From Fomitopsis serialis (taxonomy: Eukaryota; Basidiomycota; Agaricomycetes; Polyporales; Fomitopsidaceae), in assembly GCF_022376445.1 (NCBI RefSeq), contig NW_025955048.1, positions 1-64,000 of the forward strand: a DNA stretch of 64,000 nt, read 5' to 3'. Made by a program: the position numbers and the translations under genes. Under the pieces are notes generated by a model, which worked only from the letters and a program-made list of their open reading frames with translations, was not told where the DNA came from and made no database searches. Positions 1 to 10,861 of the stretch are shown piece by piece; within the stretch, counting starts at the first letter, position 1; each line of letters begins with the position of its first letter.

Positions 1-2881
1 ACAATGAGGATGAGCGAGTGGTGGATGAGGATGAAGAAGCGGGGAAAGTGACTCACGTCAACGCAGAAGTGCGAAGGAAGTGGCTTGAGCATAGAGAGGG
101 AGGATCCTCAGGTACGTCGTAGTGTTGTTCCTGGCAGTGGGCACAGTTCTAACCGTAATTACAGCTGGTGGATTGCGAGCGTGCAGAGCACAGGCGCGTT
201 GGCGAGGATGCAAGAAGACCCAGACGTGAACGCACTGCGAACAGTCGGAGAACCCTTGGAAGCCATTCGAGTCGAGATGGATTGCGATTTGCGTGTGGGA
301 ATACAAAGCCTGACCCTCGGTTCCATTGATAGAGCGTGGAATCCCGGTGAGTGCTTCAGTACTAGTAAATCTGCTGACAACTCAGTTGCAAGAGAAACTC
401 GGGTTGTCGTATCATAACAGCCGAGCTCTTCTCCAGCGTGTCGACTCACTTCCTGAGAGAGCGGAATGGAAGGAGCAGATCCTCTCGTTCAAGGACCGTC
501 CGAAGGAGAGGCATCTTCTCCAGTTCCGGGATATCATACAAGCAATACGTACCTTGCTAGGCAACCCGGAACACGCTGATCAAATCGTGTACCGACCGCG
601 GCGGATTTTCTCAGATGCATCCAGGAAGCACCGGCTCTACAACGAGATGTGGACCGGGCGTTGGTGGCACGCTGTGCAGGTGAGTACTGCCGCATCAGTA
701 GAACGCATATATTTTCTGAATCAAGTGTAGAGTCTCTTACCTGCAGGCGCAGCTGTCGCGCCGGTCATTATAGCTACAGACAAAACACAGTTAACGCAGT
801 TCTCCGGAAACAAGGCAGCATATCCGGTGTACATGACCCTCGGTAATATTCCTCGATCTCTGAGGCGCAGCCATCGGAAAATGCCTGCATACTTATCGGA
901 TACCTATCAGTCGACAAGTCGGCTCGGAGGGTATCACGCAGCGCAAGCAACGCGCGCTGGTGCAGCAACTGTTCCACGCCTCTGTTCGGGCGATCTTGGA
1001 GCCGCTTGTCCAGGCCGGAAAAGAAGGCATCGACGTGACCTCGGCCAACGAGAGGTTCGACGAGTGCACCCAATTCTTGCCGCCTACGTCGCGGATTATC
1101 CGGAGCAATGCTTGGTAACTTGTGCCAAGTCCGGCACTTGCCCCAAGTGCCAGGTCCCGGAGCAGCTGCTTGAATCCGCAGCCGCAGGTACGCCCCGTAC
1201 TTCCCTCTGGACCTTGGACGTGCTCCGCCTCGCCAGTGAGAAAACCCAGGGGCAGACAAGCTCGAACGCGTACACTCGAGCCTGTCAAGACCTTAACGTT
1301 TCCGGCTACGTCGTACGTCCCTTCTGGCGCGATCTACCGTATACCGACATACACTCCTGCATAACCCCTGATGTACTCCATCAGCTGTACCAGGGTGTTC
1401 TTAAACACATCATCGAATGGTGCACGGAACTCGTCGACGAGCGCGAGCTTGACCGGCACATCCGCTGCCTTCCGCCCGCATTCAGTACCCGCCACTTCAA
1501 GAACGGAATTTCCTCCCTGTCCCAGGTCTCGGGACCGAGCGTAAGCACATGGCTCGCATACTGCTTGCCTGTCTGGTCGGCAAGATACCGAAGAAAGCAA
1601 TCCTCGCTTTCAGGTCTATTCTAGACTTTATTTACCTCGCGCAATACACCACTCACGACGACACGACGCTCCAGTACATGGAAGACGCCCTCAAGACCTT
1701 CCACAGCAACAAGACCATTCTTGTCGATCTCGGAGTGCGCGATCATCTTAATATTCCGAAATTCCATTCATTACTTCACTACGTTGACGCAATCCGACTA
1801 CTAGGCACTACGGATAACTACAACACGGAGGCGTTTGAACGCCTCCACATCGACTACGCGAAGAAAGGGTGGAGGGCATCAAACCATCGCGATGCGCGTC
1901 CGCAGATGGTGCGTTGGCTGGCACGACAGGAGAAGATGGTCGTGCTCAGCTCAACCATCCACCGCTGGCTCAGGAGTACTGGCCGCGAACGAAGAGATGA
2001 TGTCTCCGTTCGTCATGCGGACGACGTAGACAATCCAGATCAAGACAGCGTATCAGGCTCACGTCATAACGGTCGAATTAAATTGGCGAAGCACCCCTCT
2101 GCACCCCTCCAGGCTCTCCCGACCATCGTCGACAAACACCATGCACCCGGCTTCATCGACACCCTCGCACAGTATATCTACACGCTGAAGAATGGACGAC
2201 CTCTAGCCTCCTCACAGCTCAACAACGCCATCAACCATATGCCGTTCCAACGCCTCGATGTCTTCCATGGCTTCAAGTTTACGCCCGAACCCTTGACCGA
2301 CGACACACAGGAGACCGACGCAGTGAAGGCAAGGCCCGCCATAGCTAAACAACCTGCGCGTTTCGATACTGTGGTTGTGCTGCAGGAGGACGACGCTGAA
2401 GCTACTGGGCTGCAAGGTACACATGCTCTCTACACATCTCATAGCGAATTAACGTAATTGCTCCGACTCTACAGGTACACGCATCGGACGCATCAAAGTC
2501 ATATTCAAACTCCCTCAAAACATCAGGGATCCTCGAACCCTCAGGCCGCTACAAGCTCCATCCGAATGGGCTAGCCAGGGGCCACTCGCGTACGTAGAAT
2601 GGTACTCTAAGTTACCTACGCAAGCCGATCCCATACATATGATGTATCCTATTCACAAACCTCCCCTTCGCGCCAATGGGCATCCCGTTGGCGGGATTAT
2701 TCCTCTGTCGGTCATCCGTCAATCGTGTCAACTCGTTCCATGTCCCCCTGGATCTACACGTACTACCACGAATCGCGAGAGCTTACCGGACGACTGGGAT
2801 ACGTATACTGTACTGGATAAGGCTACTAAATTCTGGCTTAACAATTGGGCATCTAAGTACGCGTACCAGACGCTATGGTAG
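1..2881 (+). pseudogene. Plavaka-type transposase remnant (copy 1), 5' end outside the window
   Basis: This is a decayed transposase of the Plavaka (CACTA-like, basidiomycete) group, and the near-intact copy at 13174-16393 is the yardstick. Matching blocks in order are about 235-355 (end of exon 1, already out of frame), 400-678 (exon 2, ending WWHAVQ before a GTGAGT donor), 748-2415 (main exon with LTLGNIPR-like, RRVHPIL and TCPKC stretches) and 2476-2881 (C-terminal exon after an intron at about 2416-2475, ending AYQTLW). Frame breaks fall near 255-330, between 880 and 1060, and near 1530, so no single protein can be made. The zinc-finger N-terminus would lie left of base 1. Intron positions agree with copy 2, so this is an old genomic copy rather than a retro-copy. 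Confidence 0.85.
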
Positions 2882-3340
2882 ATTACTTACATTGAATAGT
2901 ACTGAGCAACAGTTGTGACCGCCAATCTCACACAAGTGTCTGGTCTCTTAACAGCTCTCATTGAATGAACGGTCACAACGCAATACCAACGCTTCATGTT
3001 TCTTCAGAACGCATTTCCGTACTTCATACCACTTGAGAACCATCACCACCTTAAGTCGATCGCTGTCGGCATTCTCCGAAATGGGCGCTTCACACTTCGG
3101 TCCTCATCAACAACTGCGGACCACCTCTGCTACCTCGCTCACCTGCCTTCTCCCCTGCTTGCCCTCAGCCGCTCCTCTACAATCCTGCTCAACAGTCCAC
3201 TTCCCCATCTACTGACTGGTGCCCTTTTTTGAAATCTTTTCTTATCGGCCGTCGACTTGTCGCCCTTCTAGCGGTACGACCCGCGGCATCGCTTTGCAGT
3301 TGATTAAAGTAAGTCCATCTCTGCATCGTTCGCAAATAGG
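2882..3340. other. Plavaka 3' flank, no gene seen
   Basis: Short overlapping frames on the plus strand only. I could not define terminal inverted repeats for the transposon here. Confidence 0.4.
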
Positions 3341-3505
3341 CTCGCTGACTTCGCATTGAAGGGCCTGTGGTGGTGGGCGAAGGCCGACGAGCCTTGGCAA
3401 TGCCTCGCCACCTGTATGCCAGAGCTCATCAATGCGCTGGATGCGCACGACCTGCTTGCGTACGAGTGCGCGCTGCCCGTGCATGGATTGATGCCCAGCA
3501 AGTAG
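3341..3505 (+). pseudogene. Fragment of mitochondrial-type (phage-like) RNA polymerase
   Basis: One 54-codon frame reads LADFALKGLWWWAKADEPWQ, then CLATCM, ELINALDA, LLAYECALPVH, then a stop. This matches the block of single-subunit mitochondrial RNA polymerases (RPO41/POLRMT) that precedes the conserved HQDGTCNGLQH segment: a double Trp, a D/E-x-PWQ-x-LA-x-C motif, and a Tyr followed by LPVH. The match stops at LPVH; the catalytic HQDG stretch is absent and the frame ends in TAG. An AG acceptor (AAATAG) sits just before the match, as if one exon of the gene had been captured. No other part of the polymerase lies nearby. It is therefore a displaced exon-sized fragment of a nuclear gene, not a working polymerase. 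Confidence 0.65.
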
Positions 3506-3555
3506 ATACAGCTCACGAAGGTGCGTTGCGCGCGCCGCAAGTAAGCTGGTAGGCG

Positions 3556-3890
3556 GGCGAGAAGGTGACGGGGCACACGGGCGACCGGGTGGGTGTGAAC
3601 TTGAAGGCGAACGACCGGGCGCACAAACGGGCCAGTGAGCGGCAGGGCGAGCAGGTGAGTGAACGAGCAAACAGTTGAGCGGACGAGCTGATGAGACGAC
3701 AAGCGGGCGAGTGGGCAGACCGGCAGACGGCCTTACAGCAGGGCACACCACACGCCGACCACGAGCGCGGTGGGTGAATGCCCAGTGCGCAGACACGGTC
3801 AGCGGACGAGGACGCACGCACGCACGCAGGCGGGGGACCGGGCGGGTCAGCGGGATTGCAAGCGGACGGGTGGGCCAGCGGAAGGGTGCG
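3556..3890. repeat. G-rich degenerate repeat block (left of LINE)
   Basis: Purine-biased GGGCGA/GAGCGG/GGACGA steps with little other information. The end of the block (about 3746-3815) shares an ordered series of words with 4865-4930, including CACACGCCGAC followed by CGAGC and ATGCCC. The two G-rich blocks flank the LINE fragment. Confidence 0.6.
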
Positions 3891-3898
3891 TAGGGTGC

Positions 3899-4465
3899 GC
3901 AGACCAGGAAGCTAAGAAAGCAGCGAGAGGTGCGAGCAGCCCACCTGACGAAATCACCGCACTCCTTCGCTCCGCCCTCCCATCGAGCATCTCCGCGATC
4001 CGTAGGCACCTCCTTGAGCAGATCAAAGCCGCAGCCGTCCAACGGTGGAAGGAGTCGCCCCGTTTCGAAGCCCTTGCACGCATAGACCCTGAAATGCCGT
4101 CGAAGAGGTTCAGTAAGCTCGTCGCACCCCTCCCTCGTCGACATGCCAGCCTCCTCATTCAGCTCCGAACCGGACACGCACCGCTCAACTACCACCTCCA
4201 TCGCATCCGCCGATCCGACACAGCGCGCTGTCCCGCATGCCGAGCCCACCGAGAGACCGTCCGACACTTCTTCCTCGAGTGCACGGAATACGCTCCACAA
4301 CGCGCATGGCTACGACGCAAAATCGGAAGCCGAGTACGATCTCTCAGGCACTTACTCTCGCAAGCCGACACCATCCGACCGCTTTTCCGCTATATACACG
4401 CCACCGGCCGTTTCGACCACACCTTCGGAGGACTTGACTTACCAAACACCGAGGACGATGAGTGA
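3899..4465 (+). pseudogene. LINE (non-LTR retrotransposon) 3' end, 5'-truncated
   Basis: The frame running to the stop at 4463-4465 carries the C-terminal part of a LINE polyprotein: a helical stretch with RKEGIK-like spacing of basic residues (SKRFSKL), then a block of the LIQLRTGHAPLNYHLHRI type, then a zinc knuckle CPAC-x8-HFFLEC (CX2CX8HX4C), then an Arg-rich tail. This order is typical of agaricomycete LINE ORF2 ends. Endonuclease and reverse transcriptase are missing, and upstream the frame runs into G-rich low-complexity DNA, so the element is 5'-truncated as LINEs usually are. The 3' flank has a small hairpin (AGGGC-TTC-GCCCT at about 4708-4719) that may belong to the LINE 3' UTR. No poly(A) or clear target-site duplication was found. 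Confidence 0.75.
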
Positions 4466-5038
4466 CGACGATCTCCTATCCCACGCGCATCCTTAATACC
4501 CCACTGTAGCGATTTGCACACGGACACTATACATAGTAAATGGACTCTACAACACGAACTAATCGAACTACTGTACATATGCTATAACCCAATCCATCCC
4601 AACCGGCGAAGTCGCCTCTCCGTAGGTGTACCGAGCCAATGATTAGCTAGGCACCCTCGCATCAAACCCAAGTAGTATAGTACATGTATATAGTCCGAGT
4701 CTACATAGGGCTTCGCCCTCAAATGACGATAAACGGGATTACCAACCAACCAGGGTGCGTAGGCAAGGGGACGGCAGGAGAGAGGGCAGACAGCGGTGGA
4801 CGAGCAGGTGGGTGAATTAGCAGAAGAGCGGGGGCAGGCGAGCAGGCAGGCGGGGACAGGGTGTGTCCACACGCCGACGGCGAGCACACAGGGCAAATGC
4901 CCTGCGTGCAAACGCAGCCGACGAACGGACAACTGTAGCAGTACTAGGTCGTGTATATGGATCATATACAAATTTTGGTCATGCATACATGTCTGGTCAC
5001 CTAAGCACCTAAGTATGTTCGCACCCGCCGACCAGCGT
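4466..5038. repeat. LINE 3' flank and second G-rich repeat block
   Basis: 4500-4740 is AT-richer, noncoding and probably LINE 3' UTR. About 4790-4935 is a second G-rich block of GGGCAGGCGAGCAGG-like steps, related to the one at 3556-3890. No gene seen. Confidence 0.45.
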
Positions 5039-5644
5039 TCATAACACTGTGGTCGAGGGCGAGGCCGAGCGTTCAGCGGGCTGGTTGCGCGATCGCTGTC
5101 GCCGTGTCTTCTGGCGCATCGCGTCCTTGCGTTGTTGTTTGTTCACGGTGGGGATCGTGGACTCTTTAAAAGTGGACCGTCTGCCGCGTTTGCCGAGGGT
5201 AGACCGCGAGGACGGAGAAGGGGCTGGTGAGCGAGGGCCCCCTTGGGAGTATTGCCGATTTTCTGGTAGAGTATGACGATCGCTTGAATGGTGGTGTCCG
5301 TGATAGAGAAGCCACGCACTCACCTTAACAGCCAAACGCTTGCTGGTTCTAGTGCTCCGGGCGCCCGAAGAAGACGAACTGCCCGCCGCGGTCAACACGG
5401 CAAGCTCCGAGCTGTCTTCGTCATCCGAAGAGACGAGATCAATCACCACCGGTGCCCGTGTTTGCTTGATATGTGGCGGCGGTGAACGACCGGAATAGTC
5501 CTGCGTGTTGTGGAACCCGCAAAAGACCAGACCGTCTTCCTCGAGCATCGTCCGGTGGACCTCGCTCTTCTCTACGTCGACGCGCTGGAATCCGAGGTAT
5601 TGGACCTCGTCATCGTCGGGTTGACGGCGGGTCTGGGCTGACAT
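5039..5644 (-). CDS. Hypothetical Ser/Arg-rich protein with SIM-like motif
   Basis: The 201-codon frame starts with ATG at 5644 (MSAQTRRQPDDDE). The N-terminal 65 residues look ordered. They are followed by a hydrophobic-acidic stretch VVIDLVSSDDED, which fits a SUMO-interacting motif, then a Ser run and a basic tail rich in Lys/Arg. A well-formed intron signal lies inside the frame: donor GTGAGTGCG at 5323 and acceptor CTACCAG at 5263, 61 nt. Splicing it would change the frame and end the protein about 40 codons later in a Pro-rich tail. The unspliced frame keeps a basic, nuclear-looking tail, so both forms are possible. Likely nuclear. The family is not recognised, and the SIM reading is inference from the motif alone. 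Confidence 0.5.
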   Translation of the reverse strand: MSAQTRRQPDDDEVQYLGFQRVDVEKSEVHRTMLEEDGLVFCGFHNTQDYSGRSPPPHIKQTRAPVVIDLVSSDDEDSSELAVLTAAGSSSSSGARSTRTSKRLAVKVSAWLLYHGHHHSSDRHTLPENRQYSQGGPRSPAPSPSSRSTLGKRGRRSTFKESTIPTVNKQQRKDAMRQKTRRQRSRNQPAERSASPSTTVL

Positions 5645-5750
5645 TCTTTGGGTGACAATTATAGATGAGAGGGATGTACAAGAAAGTTGAAGGGTTTGCG
5701 AACCAGATGCGAAGTTTGCGGGAGGTTGTTGTTCGTGCAGAACACCTACG

Positions 5751-7874
5751 TTGCGGCACTACTGCCAGTGGATGCAAAGGCGTTCAGATCTCGATCTTGA
5801 TCGCAAGATCGCCCAGCGGAACACCAACCGACTCCGAACAAGCCGGAACTCGCAGTCACCCGCCGGTAACCCGCGTCGCCCGCTCAGAAATGAGCTGCGA
5901 CTCAAATATACTAAAAACAAGTCGAGCGACGCGCTCGACGTGAGCAAGGACGCGCTCGACACGACCGGCGACGCGCTCGACACCAAAAGTGTTGAGCGTT
6001 GCAAGCCCGCGTCGTCGGCGGGCGCTCAGAGAGCTAGCGCCCAACGCTCTGCTCTCGACCGCCACCATCTCGCCGACGACCTCCCTCCGGGCACCCGTCT
6101 CGACCGCCAGAACGCGTATCAAGGCGCATGTTCTGTCCCAACGGGCAGGAACGCGCGCGTCCGCGTCTGGCCAGCTGAACTGCTGCTGGTTCAGTTAGCA
6201 GCGCGAGAAGACGACCTTGCAGGCAATGCAAGACCGCCATCCCCTTCTTCCCCAGGCCATCAACTTCCGCCTGCGAACCCTGCTTTCCATCCTCTCGCCT
6301 CATCTCTCGACTCTGGCGACTTCTACCCGGATCCTTGCGACCCAAGCAACGCGCAACAAGGCCGCGCGGCCCAGGACTCGCACGACGCGCGTGCAAGTCC
6401 ACCACCGAGCAATAGAACCGCGCCGAGCCCCGAGAACACGGAGCCAGGAGAGCAGAGGGAGGTCAAGGAGGAGAGGAAGAGAGAGGAGAGGGGAGGGCGC
6501 GGGGCGAGCAGAAGAAACGAGCACGAAGGCTCGACAACCACTGGTACGCCCTCACCGGACGTCTCTGCTTCGCCGCCTCCGCTTCCAGTGCCTGCGCCAG
6601 CAGGCGTATCGACGAACGCGAAGCTTGTCGTGCGCTCTGCTGGCCACGACATTGGCACTTCCGCCTCTCGGGACGACTCCCACGTCGTACCAACTGCCTT
6701 GGACGGTACCACGTCGGACGCACGCAGCTGCGCGTCCGACGTGCCCGTTTCATCGCCATCTGCCGCAGCAGCAGGCGTAACGATGAACAAGAAGTCCGTC
6801 GTGCGTTCTGCTGGCCACGAAGACAGCCCTTCCGTCTTCCGGGACGACCTCATGGTCGTACCCGCAGCTACGCACGGTAGCACGTCGGACATGCACCGCT
6901 GCATGTCTGACGTGCCCCGTCCTTCAGCAACCCGCCGCACAGAGGGTATGTCGAGCTTATCGCTCGATGTACACGCTATCAACGAGATCGAATCCGCGTC
7001 CGGTGTACTCGCCAACGTACCCGGCGCGCTCGCCGACCTCCCATGCGCGAGCGAAGGTTCCGTGGTGCACTTCACGACCGTGGACCCAGTACGCACGTCA
7101 CCAGCCGCAGCGCCCGCGTCGGAAGGCAACGCAATGACCAATGAGTTCGTTGCGTGCCTCTCCGTCGCCAAGAACGGGGTGCTAGGCCGGTGTAGCAGCA
7201 GGCCCATCGTACCTGCTGCTCCCACTTTGTGAGACGGCGCGTCTGGAGGGCCTTCGAGCTCTACCAGGCCGCCTCCTGTTTCTCTACCACCGCACGCGGC
7301 AGATACGTCGAGCTCGTCGCTCGATGTATCCTCCGGTGCCTTCTTTCTGGATGCGCGCGACGCACGCCCGTCTGTGCTGGCCGCCGTCCAGCACGCCCCT
7401 ACTTGGCGTAGTGACGCACCCGGAGAACATGCCAGTTCTATCGGGTCGTCCGTTTCTCTTTCGACACCGCCTCGCGCTATGCGTACGTCGAGCCCACCGC
7501 CCGACGTACACGCAGCCGAATCCCGGGACGCGCGCGACGCACCCTCAAGTGTGTTTGCCGCGACCCCTCAAGTTTCCGTTTCGATGCATACGCATCCACC
7601 GTCAGCACCTGCAGTCGATGCAGCGATCAACGAGATCGTTGTATTCACTGTCAGAGAACCTCATGAGGTGCTGAATCCATGCGACGCGCTAGTTTACGAG
7701 CTCAGCGGCGTTACGACGCACGACGTGTTCGGTGTGCCATCCAGCACGACCGACATGTCTCCCACTTCGACTTCGACTACATACCGTCGTTCTACAAGTC
7801 GCCGCACACATCAGGAAAAACACCCTAGCCGCCCAAGCGGTTGCAGAGTTCCCACGACGGGCTCAAGTAGTTGA
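5751..7874 (+). CDS. Low-complexity repeat protein, 708 codons split by an in-frame TGA
   Basis: A single frame runs from 5751 to 7874 with one stop, TGA at 7230-7232. Composition is Ala/Ser/Asp/Pro-rich with repeats. Near the start are three SDALD/DALDT-type steps (about codons 60-80). Two ~55-residue units follow one another at about 6595-6780 and 6780-6945, each carrying VVRSAGH, a RDD step and SDVP. A shorter SSxxxDVxxA unit recurs before and after the stop (near 6950, 7305 and 7490). Because the same unit type continues in frame past the stop, the TGA looks like a recent nonsense change. An intron donor overlapping it (TTGTGAGA) is the alternative. The first ATG is not clearly the true start. 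The domain is not recognised, and antisense frames are shadows of the repeats. Confidence 0.45.
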
Positions 7875-8199
7875 GGAGGATTGTAAATTCCTCGGAGCGC
7901 GTTCAAGATCTTGTGGAAGGTTATCCCCAATTCCAGGACTAACCAAGTGTAGTTTAAGGCTCTACAACGTATAGCAATACTTTCGCAGTACTCTCAGTGG
8001 CTTTGGCTGTTCCCTGTGTAATGTATGGGGTATGCGTGTAGGATCTTGTGCAATTTCATCTTAGGTGATTTGTGTGCGGCGTAGAAACATATATATTTCA
8101 GTAGTCTACAACTGTATACTAGTATAATACTGGATGCATGTTTCTTTGTTTTACCTCGCGCTCAGTTTCCCGTCCACGCTCGTATTCCCTCCACGGGCC
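7875..8199. other. No gene seen
   Basis: AT-richer spacer between two inferred genes that converge here; TATA-like runs at about 8085-8135, nothing else supported. Confidence 0.3.
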
Positions 8200-8796
8200 C
8201 TAGCGTGCATCAAACCGCGGGCCCTCGTAACTCCTGACAGGCTCGTCACCGTGCATCATACTAGGGGGCGACTGTCCAGGAACACCTCCCATGATGGCAG
8301 GGCCAGACGGCATGTCAGGGTGCGAGTCCCAGTACGGGCGCGGGGATCTGACAGGCGACATCGGTGGGGAGCGGGGCGGCCCACGGGGACTTGGTGCGAG
8401 CTGGGACATCGGCGGCGAGTGCGCGCCGGAGTACATCTGCTGCTTGTGCAAGAGGTACTCCGAGCCGGGACGACCACGCCTCTGCTCATGCTCCCACTCC
8501 ACGTGTTGAGTCCGGGGCATGCATCGATCCCAGCCGGGCTCGCGCTCGGCCATTGGAGGCTCTTGTGCGTACGGTGGAAGCGGGGAGCGTCGCGCGGAGA
8601 TTGGAGTCTCGCCGGGGCTGACCGGCGAGCGTCCGTCGTATGAAGGGCGTCCATTGGCTATAGAGGAGTGAGGACACATGGAATGAGGCGAAGGAGGGGA
8701 CGTCGACTGCGAGATGTGATACTGGCTGGGACCAGGCTTATGTGGGAGTCCAGGAGGTCCGCGCAGGGCGTCCGGAGGTCCCTGTTGCTGCGGCAC
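8200..8796 (-). CDS. Pro/Ser-rich C-terminal exon of an unrecognised protein
   Basis: The 198-codon frame is rich in Pro, Ser, Gly, Met and Gln (SPPMSP, PSPRGPPRSPPMSP and similar steps), as in the disordered tails of fungal regulatory proteins. It has no good ATG: the frame opens after a TGA at about 8824, so it should be the last exon of a longer minus-strand gene. A Pro-rich frame at 8843-9106 (MPPRALGSG, GEPPPPLAVV) is the likely upstream part, but the GTGAGA donor at its end does not join in phase with any acceptor I found. Either an exon is missed or a frameshift separates them. No domain is recognised. Confidence 0.4.
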   Translation of the reverse strand: MPQQQGPPDALRGPPGLPHKPGPSQYHISQSTSPPSPHSMCPHSSIANGRPSYDGRSPVSPGETPISARRSPLPPYAQEPPMAEREPGWDRCMPRTQHVEWEHEQRRGRPGSEYLLHKQQMYSGAHSPPMSQLAPSPRGPPRSPPMSPVRSPRPYWDSHPDMPSGPAIMGGVPGQSPPSMMHGDEPVRSYEGPRFDAR

Positions 8797-9443
8797 AGGG
8801 TGGTGGAGAAGGAGTCACTGGCGTGCCGGACCACGCCCGTTCTCACGACTCGGAGGCGGGTAAGGACCAGTCGACTCTCGCCGGTGGACGGTGGATGTCT
8901 ATCGGCGCTAGCCAAGTATGAGAGGGCACTGGCATGTGCGGGTTGTCGAGCACCACTGCCAGTGGAGGCGGTGGCTCACCTCTGTACAGTCCCGGCGACG
9001 AACAACCACTGCCAAGGGCCCGAGGAGGCATGGGCAGTGCCCACTGCCAGGTCGCCAGGTCCTCTCGAGTCCATGCGGAAGATCGGCATTGGACGTGAGT
9101 TGACACCTGGGTGAAAGTTGAGTGAAAGTCCAGCGGGCGGACGCGTGGGCTAGTAAAACAGAGAGGTCAGGTGAAACGCGGCGGGCGCGCAGGGTAACAG
9201 TCAGTATGGCAGGAGCAATGGAAGCGAACAAGCAGGCGGGAAGGATGATAGTAGTAGGCTGTGACGGTCTGCCCTCACTTCTCCTGGCGAGCTCGCCCAG
9301 TGTCTGAATCAATTTGTATATGAGCATGGACACATACCTTAGAGTCTGCGAGCACAAGGAGACGACCCGCTGTCAGATGCCATGATACACATGACACAAG
9401 ATCCAAATTGAGCACGGTCCTGGTGCAACGCTGAGTACAATGA

Positions 9444-10554
9444 TTAGGAATCAAAAATGGGTGTCTCCACCCCGTCCTCCACGAGCCAGATCTCAGGCTC
9501 TCTCTTCTCCGCCCGTTCTACCTCGACCTTCCCAGCGGCATGGTCTCCGAACCTCAACACGGCTTGATGTGCAGGGTTCCGAGACGGAACCGCAACCTTC
9601 CCGACGCACCAGGCGGATTGCTTGTACTCGCGAGGTCGGTCATTGTACACGCTCGGCCAGAGGAAATTACTGTCCATGAAGGTGGCTTTCACACCACACA
9701 TGGGCAGCAGTTCCTTGTGGCAGCCCAGCGCGTAGTCCGGCGCAAGCCCGGCGATGACGATGTCTCTCAACTTGAAGACGGGAACGGATGCGAGAGGGAG
9801 CGGAATAGTGATCGGCGTACGGAGAGGTTTGGTAGAGGCCGGGATGTAGGACTTGTACCGAGGGCTGTAGGCATCGATCTTGAATACAGTTTCGGTCCCA
9901 ACGGATAGCCCTTTGTGAGGGCTGAGCGAGGCGAAAACTTGCGTGAACAGCGGTTGAGATAACCAAAGCTCAAGCTCGTTGGACTTCTCGCGGACGTGAT
10001 ACACGAGCGGCAGACTCATCGGCGGGTGAGCCTCCTGAAGAGATAAATCAATGGTGAATCAATCGTACAAGCACTATGAGAAGCTAACCACGCACCCGAA
10101 AGAATATGAATGTTTCCACAACTACCTTCTCCCTCTTTGCACTGACCAACGCCCTCGGAATCCCCGTGTCCTTTGCCTCTGCCCATACCTCGCCCAAGTA
10201 CACCCACCCTCCCAACTTGGGACGAGGTTCCATGGCCCGCGCAACGCGAAGCACCTCCTCCAGGACGACCCGGTCCCCCTGCTCTACGCTCAGAGTTGCT
10301 GCGCACTCCGTCCCGTGGAAACACGGGCACTGGAGGGGGTTAAATATCAGTGAAAAAGCGGAACTCAAGAGACTCACGTAGTCGTAGAGTTTCCCGAAAT
10401 TCTCTTTGCTGTCCTCCAAGCAGACGACGGTGACGTGATAAACCTGCAGGTCCTTTTCGACGCGGTTGCATCGGATTGTAGTCTTTGCAACCGTAGAAAA
10501 CGGCGGTAGAACCTGCGAGAGAAAGCCAATAACAGTTTTCCTGATGCTAGCCAT
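9444..10554 (-). CDS. Uncharacterised protein, tandem paralogue A (3 exons, 333 aa)
   Basis: Exons are 10378-10554, 10096-10329 and 9444-10034; the introns are 48 and 61 nt, both phase 0, with GTGAGT and GTGCGT donors. The start is the ATG at 10554 (MASIRKTV). Landmarks are YHVTVVCLED and KLYDY at the end of exon 1, GGWVYLGEV and VVVETFIFFR closing exon 2, and in exon 3 a FKLRDIVIAG strand, then ATFMDSNFLWPSVY and a YKQSAWCVG strand. There is no signal peptide or membrane helix, so it is probably cytosolic or nuclear. The neighbour at 10862-11978 has the same length, exon number, intron positions and phases and the same landmarks, so the two are tandem duplicates. The family is not recognised. 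Confidence 0.8.
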
Positions 10555-10620
10555 TATGAAGATGGAGTGTGCGCAGGTTTGACAAAGCTGAGAGTAGTGA
10601 GGAAAGTCAAGGATTGATAA

Positions 10621-10715
10621 GCGGTGGAAAAGCGACCTTCAAGCATCCGCAAGCGCTCGATGAGATCTCAAAGAAGCGCTTGTGCTCACGGAGCCGGTAC
10701 TCGAAGACAGTATTG
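10621..10715 (-). promoter_or_regulatory. Upstream block of paralogue A, conserved with paralogue B
   Basis: Contains, in the same order as at 12092-12175, GCGG.GG.AAAGC, TTCAAGC, CAAGCGCT (10650-10657), GATCTC-like, AGCGCTTG (10675-10682), GCTC and CCGGTACTCG. The conserved words lie about 70-145 bp upstream of the ATG. Confidence 0.55.
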
Positions 10716-10861
10716 GGTATAAATGAGAGCCTGAATGAGTGAGATAAAATGGAGATGCTATTCAGTAGATCGTACTACTGGACATATGTCATGGGCGTAC
10801 AATCCTGACTGCTATTCTTACATAGATCTATTTACAAGTACAATTTTGTTCCTATGCGTGA

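Noticed and set aside
3242..4300. 352-codon minus-strand frame
   Set aside because: Antisense to the LINE and the G-rich repeat; its Pro/Arg/Leu-rich sequence is the complement of the repeat.
6323..7225. 300-codon minus-strand frame
   Set aside because: Mirror of the repeat protein on the plus strand; the plus frame is longer and continues past the stop in the same repeat pattern.
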